Source: Ensifer adhaerens (GTDB lineage Bacteria; Pseudomonadota; Alphaproteobacteria; Rhizobiales; Rhizobiaceae). Taken from it: a DNA stretch of 64,000 nucleotides. Location of the stretch: assembly GCA_900215285.1 (NCBI GenBank), contig OCMG01000003.1, positions 434,001-498,000 on the forward strand. Reading direction: 5' to 3'. The translations under genes and the position numbers were made by a program. Shown one piece after another: positions 7,902-15,507 of this stretch (position 1 is its first letter; every line of letters starts with the position of its first letter). Under the pieces are notes generated by a model. It saw only the letters and a program-made list of their open reading frames with translations. It was not told where the DNA came from and did not search any database.

Positions 7902-10148
7902 TTAGACGGCCGTCAGTGAAAGGGTCTGCGTCGCGAAGCGCGGCGAGGAGACCTTCACGCTGACGGCGCCGGTTGTCCCGGTCGATTCGATCCAGAAGCC
8001 CGTTGCACCACCGGTCAGGATGATGGTCGAGGGACCCAGAAGCTTGGCCGCGCCCGTGACTTCGACCGTGACCGGCTCGTCAAGGAACGGCAGGAGATTG
8101 CCGGCCTGATCGAGCGCGCGGACGATGAAGCGGACCTGATCCTTGGTGGCGGCGGGGAGCGTCTTATCGTCGGCGACGACTTCGAGCCTGGCCGGAATCG
8201 GATCGGCAACCATGGCCATGCGGGCAACTTCCTTGCCGCCGATGAAGCCGATCAGCTCGCCCGGCTGCCATTCCATGCCCCAGAGGCCGAGTTCGTCCTT
8301 GGAGAAATGGCGATGGTCGATGACGACCGGCGGATGCGGCAGATGCGGGAAACGCTCGCGATCCGGGCCGACGCGCTTGCGGATGCCGGAGCCATAGGCG
8401 ATCTCGATCTCGTCGCAGTTCGTCAGCACGATCAGCGGCAGGATGCCGCCGATATTGCGCTCGCCGCGCGCCCAGAAGGAGGCGGGCTGCATGACGACTT
8501 CGTCGGACGGGTCGCACTGGCTCTTATAGACGTAAGCGGCGAATTTCGGTTCGCGGAAGATGTCCATCACGCCATGATGGCAGATGCGGTCGCCGGAGCC
8601 GAAATCCTTGTGCGTGTTGTAGTCGAACATGCACCAGCCGATGGCGCCCGAAATCGACGGATCGCCATACATGGCGTTCAGCACCTGCAGGTGGCGGGTG
8701 ACGTGTTCCGCCTGACGCTGTTCCTGGTCATGCCGCTTCGTCGGATACATGTGGCCGCCGAATTCGGTGATGATGTAGGGCACCTTCTGTTTGAGGCCAG
8801 TGCATTCCTGCTGGTCGCGCAGCGGAATGCGGCCACGGTTGGCGCCCGGCATTTCTTCCGAGCCCAGCACGAAGTCGTTCATGGTGAAGACGTCTTCGAG
8901 GAATTCGCTGTCGGTGATGTAGCGCACGCCGCCGGTCTGACGTGTCGGGTCGAGCGCACGGGCCGTCTTATTGGTCTCGACATAGAAGTCGTGATTGTCC
9001 TGCGACTCGTTGATACGCACGCCCCATAGGATGATGGAGGGGTGGTTCCAGTCGCGGCGGATCATGCGCTCGACATTCTTGACGCTCTCGGCCTGCCAGT
9101 CCTTGCCGCCGATATGCTGCCAGCCGGGGATTTCTTCGAACACGAGAAGGCCGATGCGGTCGCAATGGTCGAGGAACCAGGGCGACTGCGGATAGTGCGA
9201 GGTGCGCACGAGATTGCATTTGAGATCGTATTTCAGGATCTCGGCGTCACGCTCCTGCGCGCGCTTGCCCATCGCATAGCCGGTATAGGGCCAGGACTGG
9301 TGACGGTTGAGACCGCGGATTTTCAGCGGCTTGCCGTTGAGGAAAAAGCCCTCCGGCGTGAACTGCGCGGTGCGGAAGCCGAAATTGGCCGACAGGTCGT
9401 CCGTGCCGCTCGCCGTCGTCAGTACAGCCTCGATCGTATAGAGAACCGGGTTTTCCGGCTCCCAGATGGAGAGGCCGGCCATATCGGTGAAGGAGACGAT
9501 TTCGGAGGCGCCCGAGACGGTCTTTTCCGTTGAGGCGATGACCTTGCCGTCGGAGGACTTGAGCGACAGCGTCAGCGTGCCTTCCAATGCGTGGCCCGAT
9601 GCCGCGCGCAGATCGACGCGGGCGGTGACGGACTTCTTCTCGGCCAGCGCCACCGGCGTTTCGATCTTGATATTCTCGATCGACACGGGGCTCGCGACCT
9701 TCAGCCAGGCATCGCGATAGATGCCGGCATAGGTGAGATAGTCGATGCGGCCGCCGAAGGGCGGGATTTCGGGGTTTTCGGAACCGTCGATCTTGACGGT
9801 GATCAGGTTGTCGCCCTGCTTCAGATGACCGGTCAGCCGCGCCTCGAAGGGTGTATACCCGTCCTTGTGGGCGACGACTTCCGTGCCGTTCAAATAGACG
9901 ACCGCATCAGCCATCGCGCCGTCGAAGACGACTGATACGTCTTTGCCTTCGAACTCCGGCGCCCAGGCAATGACCTTCTGGTAGGTGAAGGGCTTTTGAT
10001 AGGCCTTTTCGTCGAAATAGTTCAGCGGCAGATCCAGCGCATTGTGCGGCAGGCGTACGGTCTCGCCCTTGAGGGGGGAGCCGACGGCGACCTTGTCGAA
10101 GCCGGGAGCAAAGATCCAGTTGTCGTTGAAAAGCGTGGTATTGCGCAT
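7902..10148 (-). CDS. lacZ: Beta-galactosidase, glycoside hydrolase family 2
   Basis: A 748-residue cytoplasmic enzyme without a signal peptide. It has the GH2 layout: N-terminal sugar-binding jelly roll (to about residue 165), immunoglobulin-like domain, then the TIM barrel. The barrel motifs KIRGLNRHQSWPYTG, CNLVRTSHYPQSPWFLDHCD and NHPSIILWGVRINES are present. The likely acid/base is Glu381 (VRINE) and the nucleophile Glu462 (ITEFGG). Length and position match rhizobial LacZ inside the lac transporter operon, so lactose or related beta-galactosides are the inferred substrate. A GH2 beta-glucuronidase or mannosidase is less likely in this context. The frame is open 138 codons further upstream, but that overlaps the permease gene. 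ATG 10148 opens the recognisable domain and lies 8 bases after the permease stop. Confidence 0.85.
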   Translation of the reverse strand: MRNTTLFNDNWIFAPGFDKVAVGSPLKGETVRLPHNALDLPLNYFDEKAYQKPFTYQKVIAWAPEFEGKDVSVVFDGAMADAVVYLNGTEVVAHKDGYTPFEARLTGHLKQGDNLITVKIDGSENPEIPPFGGRIDYLTYAGIYRDAWLKVASPVSIENIKIETPVALAEKKSVTARVDLRAASGHALEGTLTLSLKSSDGKVIASTEKTVSGASEIVSFTDMAGLSIWEPENPVLYTIEAVLTTASGTDDLSANFGFRTAQFTPEGFFLNGKPLKIRGLNRHQSWPYTGYAMGKRAQERDAEILKYDLKCNLVRTSHYPQSPWFLDHCDRIGLLVFEEIPGWQHIGGKDWQAESVKNVERMIRRDWNHPSIILWGVRINESQDNHDFYVETNKTARALDPTRQTGGVRYITDSEFLEDVFTMNDFVLGSEEMPGANRGRIPLRDQQECTGLKQKVPYIITEFGGHMYPTKRHDQEQRQAEHVTRHLQVLNAMYGDPSISGAIGWCMFDYNTHKDFGSGDRICHHGVMDIFREPKFAAYVYKSQCDPSDEVVMQPASFWARGERNIGGILPLIVLTNCDEIEIAYGSGIRKRVGPDRERFPHLPHPPVVIDHRHFSKDELGLWGMEWQPGELIGFIGGKEVARMAMVADPIPARLEVVADDKTLPAATKDQVRFIVRALDQAGNLLPFLDEPVTVEVTGAAKLLGPSTIILTGGATGFWIESTGTTGAVSVKVSSPRFATQTLSLTAV

Positions 10149-10156
10149 GTGAAGTC

Positions 10157-10975
10157 CTATTTGACCGAGCCGATCATGCCCCGCACGAACTGGCGCTGCA
10201 TGACGAAGAAGACGACGAGGGTGGGAAGGGTGGCGAGAATGGCGCTGACCATCACTGCGCCGTAATCCGGATAATAAGCCGAGGCCATGGAAGAGACGAC
10301 CAGCGTGATCGTCTTCATCTCGTTGCTTTGCAGCACGATCAGCGGCCAGAGATAGTTGTTCCACGCTGCCATGAACACGATGATGAAGGCCGCCGCATAG
10401 GTCGAGCGCATCACCGGTACATAGATCAGCAGGAATATCTGCCATTCCTTCAACCCGTCGACGCGGGCGGCGTCGCGCAGTTCGGACGGGAAGGCCTTTG
10501 TGGATTGGCGAAAATAGAAGATGACGAAGGCCGAGCCGATGGTCGGCAGGATGACGGCCCAATGCGTGTCGATGAGACCGAACTTGCCCATCATGACGAA
10601 GAGCGGGATCATCAGCGCCGCGAACGGCACCATGAGGGTGAGCAGGATCGCGCTATAGACCCGCTCGCGATATTTCGAGCGGAAGACCTCGAAACCGTAG
10701 CCGGCCAATGATGCGACGATCAGCGTCAGTGCGGTCGAGATCAGCGCGATCTTGATCGAGTTCCAGAACACCAGCGGCACATCGACGGCGGCCGCGAAGG
10801 CGCGGATATTGTCCAGGAGGCTGGTGCCGATGCCGACCTTGCCCTTGATGATGTCGATCGAATTGTTCGTCGCCCCCAGGACCATCCAGAGGAAGGGAAA
10901 GATCGAGAGAAACGCCATGATGCCGAGAAAGGCATAGGTGAAGAAGGCGGTGAGCCCGCGGGTGAGCCTGTCCAT
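10157..10975 (-). CDS. lacG: Sugar ABC transporter permease (MalG type), lactose
   Basis: A 272-residue inner-membrane protein with six predicted transmembrane helices. The cytoplasmic coupling loop FPSELRDAARVDGLKEWQIF is the EAA motif of binding-protein-dependent permeases, near residue 165. The N-terminal helix (AFLGIMAFLSIFPFLWMVLGA) and the C-terminal QRQFVRGMIGSVK end are typical of the MalG/LacG subfamily. The ATG overlaps the stop of the preceding permease (TGATG on the minus strand), showing tight coupling. With LacF it forms the channel for the periplasmic binding protein encoded upstream. Confidence 0.9.
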   Translation of the reverse strand: MDRLTRGLTAFFTYAFLGIMAFLSIFPFLWMVLGATNNSIDIIKGKVGIGTSLLDNIRAFAAAVDVPLVFWNSIKIALISTALTLIVASLAGYGFEVFRSKYRERVYSAILLTLMVPFAALMIPLFVMMGKFGLIDTHWAVILPTIGSAFVIFYFRQSTKAFPSELRDAARVDGLKEWQIFLLIYVPVMRSTYAAAFIIVFMAAWNNYLWPLIVLQSNEMKTITLVVSSMASAYYPDYGAVMVSAILATLPTLVVFFVMQRQFVRGMIGSVK

Positions 10976-11880
10976 CAGTCCTTCTCCCTGAGCGCATAGA
11001 ACTGGAAGACGGCGAGCACCGCGACGGCGAGAACGATCACATAGGAGACGGTCGCGGCGTAGCCCATGTTCGGCATGAACTTGAAGGTGAGATTGTAGAT
11101 GTAGACCGAGAGCGTGAGCGCCGAATTCGAGGGGCCGGCCGCTCCCCCGGCATCGCTCGTCATGATGTTGCGAACCTCGTCGAAGAGCTGCAGCGTGCCG
11201 ATCGTGGACGTGACCGTCGTGAACAGGATGACGGGCTTCAGCATCGGCACGGTCAGATAGAAGAAGCGGCCCCAGGAGGGCACCCCGTCAATGCGCGATG
11301 CCTCGTAGATCGACTTGTCGATGTTCTGGAGAGCGGCAAGGAAGAAGATCATGTTATAGCCGGTCCAGCGCCAGGTGATGGCGATGATGATCAACACGCG
11401 CGCCCAGAAGGGGTCCGTCATCCACGGGATCGGGTGATCGGACAGGCCGAGCGCGAGAATGGTCGAGTTCACCAGACCGTCCTGCACGAACATGCTTTTG
11501 AAGAGCACCGAATAGGCGACCAGGGACGAGACGCAAGGAAGGAAGATGGCTGTGCGGATGAGGCCGCGGAACTTCAGGTTGGGGTTGTCGAGCAGCGAGG
11601 CGAGGAAGAGCGCCAGCGTGAGCATGACCGGCACCTGAACGATGAAGAAGATCATCGTATTGTAGAGCGCCAGCGTGAACATCGGGTCGTCGAAGAGGCG
11701 GCGAATATTCGCAAGCCCGCCGAAATGCGTCATCATGCCCCGCCCGGTCTGGAAGGACATCCAGAGCGATTGCAGGATCGGATAGACCATGAAGATGGCG
11801 ATCATCAGTGCGGCAGGGGCGACGAAAAGCCAGCCGTTGATGTCGAAATAGCGGTTCAGGCCGCGGTTGGCGCTTGCCAT
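10975..11880 (-). CDS. lacF: Sugar ABC transporter permease (MalF type), lactose
   Basis: A 301-residue inner-membrane permease with six helices. It has WLFVAPAALMIAIFMVYPILQSLWMSF at the start and the coupling motif IYEASRIDGVPSWGRFFYLTVP near residue 200, which is the EAA loop (A-x-x-D-G). The frame runs 43 codons further upstream, but ATG 11880 begins the standard LacF N-terminus (MASANRGLNRYFDINGW), so the earlier ATG at 12009 is rejected. The gap to the binding-protein gene is 140 bases, which may contain a processing or attenuation site. It pairs with LacG. Confidence 0.88.
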   Translation of the reverse strand: MASANRGLNRYFDINGWLFVAPAALMIAIFMVYPILQSLWMSFQTGRGMMTHFGGLANIRRLFDDPMFTLALYNTMIFFIVQVPVMLTLALFLASLLDNPNLKFRGLIRTAIFLPCVSSLVAYSVLFKSMFVQDGLVNSTILALGLSDHPIPWMTDPFWARVLIIIAITWRWTGYNMIFFLAALQNIDKSIYEASRIDGVPSWGRFFYLTVPMLKPVILFTTVTSTIGTLQLFDEVRNIMTSDAGGAAGPSNSALTLSVYIYNLTFKFMPNMGYAATVSYVIVLAVAVLAVFQFYALREKD

Positions 11881-12020
11881 CGTTTTCAATCCGGGGTTCG
11901 TATAGAGGCATTTCCCGCCCGAAGAACGGATGGGATTTCCGCCGCTCCGCGGCGGCAATCGGTGCAGAGGTGTGGCGGCGAACCGGTCACTCGACCGGCC
12001 CGCCACCACGCGGGAGGATC

Positions 12021-13286
12021 TTACTGCATCGAAGACTTGGCCTGCGCCTCGATGGCCTTCAGGGCCGCATCGACATCGCCGCCCTTGCCAATGGCCGGCA
12101 GCTGCGAGGCGACGGCTGCGTCGACTTCATTGGTGAAGACGCCGTAGTTGACCGAGGGAACCTTCGAGAGCCAGTCGGCGAATTTCTGCCAGATCTTGTC
12201 GCCGCCGAAGAACTTGTCGGCCGTTTCATAGGCCGCGCCCTTGCGGGCTTCCATCAGCGAGCCGACCGCGCCCTGGTCGACGAGGATCTTCTGGTAGAAA
12301 TCGACATCCTTGCCATAGACAGAGTTCAGGAAGTCGATGGCTTCCTTCTTCTCGGGCGAAGAGGCCAGAACGTACCAGCTGGAGCCGCCGAGGTTGGAGG
12401 CGTCGGTCGCGCCCTTGATGTCGAGCTTCGGGATTGCGGTGACGCCCCACTTGTTTTCCTGGTCTTTCGTCGCCTTGATCGTGCCGGTGATCCACACACC
12501 GGTAATGACGCTCGCGACGTCGCCGGATGTGAAGGTGCCAACCCAGTCGGCCCAGCCGGACGCCGGCTTGGTGATCCCGGAGGCGATCAGCTTGCCTTCG
12601 GTCGTGAGGGCAGCCTTCAGCGCTTCGTTGCCGGTGATGTTCAGTTCACCCTTGTCGTTGAAATACCAGCCGCCGGCCGACTGCATCATGATGCGGATGA
12701 GGCCGGCATCGTTCGGGTCGAGACCCATCATCTTGTGGCCGGTCTTCTCTGCGACCTTCTTGCCGATCTCGATATACTTGTCCCAGGTCAAGTTCTGCAT
12801 GTCTTCGGGCTTGAAACCGGCCTGTTCCAGGTAGTCCTTGCGGTAATAGAGACCAGTCACGCCGGAATCGAAGGGCATGGAATAGGTCTTGCCGTCGACG
12901 GTGGCGAGCTTGACCTTGTAGGGCGCGAACTTGGAGTAATCGACAACGTCGTTCATCGACGCGAAAGCGCCGGGGAAGGACTGGATATACTTCTGAGCGC
13001 CGTAGTCTTCGATCAGAACGATGTCGGGCAGGCTCGTGGTCACGCCGGACGCCAGCGTCGTCTGCAGCTTGGCCTCGACGTCCGCCTTCGCGAAGTCGAC
13101 GACGTTGATCTTGATGTCCGGATGCGTCTTCGAATAGATCGCGCCGGCTTCCTTCATGATGGCGACGTTGAAATTGGGGTCCCAGCACCAGACGGTGATG
13201 TCCTTCGCCTGAGCCGCCGTCATCGCCAGGATGCTGGTCGTGCTGAAGACAAGGGCCGCCAGCGAGGTCTTGAAAGTCGTGGTCAT
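12021..13286 (-). CDS. lacE: Sugar ABC transporter substrate-binding protein, lactose
   Basis: A 421-residue periplasmic binding protein of the MalE/SBP_1 type. The first 26 residues form a signal peptide (hydrophobic LAALVFSTTSILAMTAA, cut after AQA). Mature motifs include ITVWCWDPNFNVAIMKEAGAIY, VDGKTYSMPFDSGVTGLYYRKD and GGSSWYVLASSPEKK, which mark sugar-binding members. ATG 13286 has GGGAGGAAAA five bases upstream, so the longer frame from 13355 is rejected. It is the first gene of the lactose operon, and its promoter region has a candidate LacI operator at 13372-13385. It delivers lactose or related galactosides to LacF-LacG. Confidence 0.9.
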   Translation of the reverse strand: MTTTFKTSLAALVFSTTSILAMTAAQAKDITVWCWDPNFNVAIMKEAGAIYSKTHPDIKINVVDFAKADVEAKLQTTLASGVTTSLPDIVLIEDYGAQKYIQSFPGAFASMNDVVDYSKFAPYKVKLATVDGKTYSMPFDSGVTGLYYRKDYLEQAGFKPEDMQNLTWDKYIEIGKKVAEKTGHKMMGLDPNDAGLIRIMMQSAGGWYFNDKGELNITGNEALKAALTTEGKLIASGITKPASGWADWVGTFTSGDVASVITGVWITGTIKATKDQENKWGVTAIPKLDIKGATDASNLGGSSWYVLASSPEKKEAIDFLNSVYGKDVDFYQKILVDQGAVGSLMEARKGAAYETADKFFGGDKIWQKFADWLSKVPSVNYGVFTNEVDAAVASQLPAIGKGGDVDAALKAIEAQAKSSMQ

Positions 13287-13365
13287 CAGATTTTCCTCCC
13301 GAGAATTCAGAAAACGTGCGGCTTCTCCCTCCGCTCGTGCGGGAGTAAAGCCCAAAACATTTTGC

Positions 13366-13400
13366 CGTGCAAGAAAATTTTTACTAAATATTTATTGCAC
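13366..13400 (-). promoter_or_regulatory. lacE promoter region with candidate LacI operator
   Basis: AGAAAATTTTTACT at 13372-13385 matches the perfect palindrome in front of lacI (AGTAAAATTTTACT) at 12 of 14 positions. It is framed by a second dyad, GTGCAA (13367-13372) and TTGCAC (13395-13400). Read on the minus strand, TTGCAC at 13372-13367 could be a -35 box with TTTACT 17 bases further as -10. Operator assignment is inferred from the repeated motif beside a LacI-family gene. Confidence 0.55.
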
Positions 13401-14486
13401 TGCAGCGAGGTCGGGTACCTCGGTCTGCGATCCTTGCGGGGCGAGGCAACTATGGCGCCAAATCATGGTGGTAGGAATGATCACACGCTTGGCGTAGTCA
13501 CGGCCCGAGAGCCTCTCGATCAGCAGATCGACGGCGGTTTCGCCAATGCTTTCGCTGCGGATGCGAACGGTCGATAGCGGCGGATTGAGAAATTGCGAGA
13601 CCGGTATATCGTTGAAGGAGGCGACGGCGATATCGGACGGAATGGAAAGGCCCGCCTCCTGGAACGCGCGATAGGCGCCGATGGCCATATTGTCGTTGGC
13701 GGTGACTACCAGATCGGGATGCTCGTCTCTCTCAAGTAATTGTTTTGCCAGCATGTATCCGGTCTCGAGGCGCAGGTTCTGTCCGGTGTCGCAAATATTG
13801 CCGAGTACCAGTCGGCCCGGCTCGAACAGGCCCTTTTCCTTGTGCCAGTCGATATAGGCGCGGCAGCGTGTCTCGCCATGCGGTTCCGACCGGCCATCGA
13901 TGTTCTCGTAGCTTCCGATGAAGGCGATGCGTCGGTAGCCGAGGTCCGAAACATGATCGAGAAGTCGCCGTGTCGCCTCGTTGAGATCGCTGTAGACGCT
14001 ATCCAGGTCGTCCCGCTTCGGGTTGAAATCGGCGAAGACGAGATTGCGGCAATTGTCCTGAAGCCAGTCGATCTCCCGCGGGGAATGCTTCCCGATCACG
14101 ATGACGCCTGCCGCACCCTGCAGGATCACAGGGTCGGGGAGCTGGTCATTATGGTAAACTTTTACGATCTCGGTCTTCATGTCGCGGCATCGGTTCTCGA
14201 TGCCGAGCCGCACGCCGATATAGTAGGGATCGGCCATTTCCTCGGAAGATTGCAGGAAATGCACGATGACAAGCCGCGACAGGGCAGCTGCGTGGCTGCT
14301 GAAGAATTGCGCCCCCGTTGCGCGGTTGCGGTTGCGCGGCGTCTCGTAATTCAGCGCCTCTGCCGTCTCGATGACCGCTTGCCGCTTGGCCGCCGAAATG
14401 GAGAGTGTCGGGTCATAGTTCAGGACGCGCGATACCGTTGCGGCGGAAACGCCGGCAGCCTTTGCGATCTCCTTGATGGTGACCAT
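13392..14486 (-). CDS. LacI family transcriptional regulator of the lactose operon
   Basis: A 364-residue repressor. The N-terminal helix-turn-helix and hinge are clear: TIKEIAKAAGVSAATVSRVLN (residues 3-23) and the following ETAEALNYETPRN. The remainder is a periplasmic-binding-protein-like effector domain (GAAGVIVIGKHSP, DLVVTANDNMAIGAYRA, IPSDIAVASFNDIPVSQFLNPPLSTVRI), as in galactoside repressors such as EbgR. It is transcribed in the same direction as lacE and lies directly upstream of it. The palindrome AGTAAAATTTTACT at 14523-14536, 37 bases before its start, suggests autoregulation. The ligand is inferred to be a galactoside. Confidence 0.9.
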   Translation of the reverse strand: MVTIKEIAKAAGVSAATVSRVLNYDPTLSISAAKRQAVIETAEALNYETPRNRNRATGAQFFSSHAAALSRLVIVHFLQSSEEMADPYYIGVRLGIENRCRDMKTEIVKVYHNDQLPDPVILQGAAGVIVIGKHSPREIDWLQDNCRNLVFADFNPKRDDLDSVYSDLNEATRRLLDHVSDLGYRRIAFIGSYENIDGRSEPHGETRCRAYIDWHKEKGLFEPGRLVLGNICDTGQNLRLETGYMLAKQLLERDEHPDLVVTANDNMAIGAYRAFQEAGLSIPSDIAVASFNDIPVSQFLNPPLSTVRIRSESIGETAVDLLIERLSGRDYAKRVIIPTTMIWRHSCLAPQGSQTEVPDLAAVQ

Positions 14487-14522
14487 GCTTCTCGCCTCGA
14501 TACGTCCTGGCGATCCTGATTT

Positions 14523-14536
14523 AGTAAAATTTTACT
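14523..14536. promoter_or_regulatory. Candidate LacI-family operator upstream of lacI
   Basis: AGTAAAATTTTACT is a perfect 14-bp palindrome in the promoter region of the LacI-type gene. A 12/14 match occurs upstream of lacE. Two related palindromes flanking one regulator are the usual layout of an autoregulated repressor. Confidence 0.6.
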
Positions 14537-14688
14537 TCGCCATTCACTCTTGATAGCGCAAATTCCGCCTATTGTCTGCCCCTTGTCACGCTTTGGACAT
14601 GGAGTTTTAGTGGGGCATCCGGGAAATGCGGGCGCCGCGCGGCGGCGTGTGGGGAGGATGGAAGGCGCCAGCTCGGAAGCCGAATTTC

Positions 14689-14727
14689 TTGCTGCATTGC
14701 AACATTTGCATAGCTGCAATGCAGCAA
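14689..14727. promoter_or_regulatory. Long perfect inverted repeat, possible operator or RNA hairpin
   Basis: TTGCTGCATTGCA (14689-14701) and TGCAATGCAGCAA (14715-14727) are perfect 13-bp arms around a 13-base centre, which itself contains TTGCAT. The region 14487-14771 has no convincing gene. The dyad lies 45 bases upstream of the first CTCCTCCC hairpin, so it may control that RNA. The regulator is unknown. TGC-rich dyads of this style occur at promoters of carbon-storage genes in alphaproteobacteria, but I cannot assign it. Confidence 0.5.
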
Positions 14728-14771
14728 AAGCGCTGGCGATCGCCCTGGCCTATGGCTATGTTGAAGTCATT

Positions 14772-14917
14772 GAAGCGCGGCACCTCCTCCCGCCCGCTTC
14801 GAGCCTCAGGCCTTCTCTCCTCCCGAAGGGCCTGAACAAGAGCAGCGACACTCCTCCTCCCAGTCGCTGTTCTGAATTTCGAAAGCCTGCCGCACCTCCT
14901 CCCGCGGCAGGCTTTTT
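14772..14917 (+). ncRNA. Cuckoo/CcsR-type small RNA locus with four CTCCTCCC-loop hairpins
   Basis: Four hairpins follow one another. A is 14772-14800 (GAAGCG/CGCTTC, loop with ACCTCCTCCC). B is 14806-14835 (TCAGGCC/GGCCTGA, loop TCTCCTCCC). C is 14839-14873 (AGAGCAGCGAC/GTCGCTGTTCT, loop ACTCCTCCTCCCA). D is 14882-14917 (perfect 12-bp AAAGCCTGCCGC/GCGGCAGGCTTT, loop ACCTCCTCCC, then a T run, so a terminator). CCUCCUCCC loops are the hallmark of the alphaproteobacterial cuckoo RNA family (CcsR RNAs in Rhodobacter). Those RNAs come as pairs of hairpins, often in tandem, and can pair with GGAGG-type sequences. A-B and C-D may be two units. No DUF1127 gene, the usual upstream partner, is seen here. 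The strand is set by the T run after D. Confidence 0.7.
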
Positions 14918-14956
14918 CGTTTGTGCTCTCCAAAATCTTCGAGAACCCGTTGGCAG

Positions 14957-15078
14957 TCCCCTCGTCCGACCCTTCGGGCAACCTTCTCCCCCAGGGCAGA
15001 AGCGGGAATTTGCCGCAGCGTTGCCGTTCCTCCTCGCCCACTCGGGGAGTCTGCGGAGTGGAAGTAGGGTGAGGGGAG
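14957..15078. repeat. RIME-like palindromic intergenic repeat, copy 3 (degenerate)
   Basis: It begins CCCCTCGTCCGACCCTTCGG, has CCTTCTCCCCCAGGGCAGAAG and ends GTAGGGTGAGGGGAGG. The words TTGCCGCAGCGTTGCC and CTCGCCCACTCGGGGAG correspond to copies 6 and 7, but the arms carry several mismatches, so this copy is older or more degraded. Confidence 0.75.
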
Positions 15079-15196
15079 GCTGCGCATTAAAGCAGAAGCA
15101 ATCCTGCACTGTGTCATCAGCGCCGTGAATCGGTCTAACCCTATGGATTCATAAGTCTCATTGGACGCGGGATTAGCGATCGGCGATTCTTTGCGC

Positions 15197-15439
15197 ATGA
15201 CGATGAATTCCGACGACATCTATCTGGAACGGCGCGATGCGACGAAAAATATGGCGCGCTTTTACTACCTCTCCATCGAACTAACGCTGTTCGGCGATGT
15301 CCGGCTGCGGCGGCATTGGGGGCGGATCGGGACGCGCGGGCGGGTGAAACTTCATGATTTCGCCAAGCGCGAGGAGGCGGCGGCGCTCTTCGATCGCGTG
15401 CTGAAGGCCAAGCGCCGGCGGGGCTATGGCGAAGCATGA
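15197..15439 (+). CDS. WGR domain-containing protein
   Basis: An 80-residue protein that is essentially a single WGR domain: MARFYYLSIELTLFGDVRLRRHWGRIGTRGRVK, with the central W-G-R triplet followed by the conserved G-R. In rhizobia such short WGR proteins are common. The domain binds DNA ends or poly(ADP-ribose)-related partners in larger proteins, but the role of the stand-alone version is unknown. The start is not certain: ATG 15197 and ATG 15203 are both possible and neither has a strong ribosome site. It converges with idhA, and the two share a terminator at 15451-15485. Confidence 0.8.
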   Translation: MTMNSDDIYLERRDATKNMARFYYLSIELTLFGDVRLRRHWGRIGTRGRVKLHDFAKREEAAALFDRVLKAKRRRGYGEA

Positions 15440-15450
15440 GGCGGACATTG

Positions 15451-15485
15451 AAAAAGCCTGCGCGGGGTCTTGTCCGCGCAGGCTT
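15451..15485 (-). terminator. Shared terminator between WGR gene and idhA
   Basis: Perfect 12-bp stem AAGCCTGCGCGG (15454-15465) / CCGCGCAGGCTT (15474-15485) with an 8-base loop. Read on the minus strand it is followed by a run of five T, so it mainly ends idhA, but the hairpin also lies just after the WGR gene. Confidence 0.85.
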
Positions 15486-15507
15486 CTGTCTTGCATCAAT
15501 CAATCGA

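Noticed and set aside
11874..13577. A 567-codon plus-strand frame over lacE
   Set aside because: It covers lacE and its upstream region in the wrong direction and has no start context.
14550..15128. Possible 192-codon gene covering the small RNA hairpins and repeat copy 3
   Set aside because: It reads through four hairpins, a terminator T run and a degenerate repeat, has no ribosome site and no protein-like pattern. The RNA interpretation fits better.
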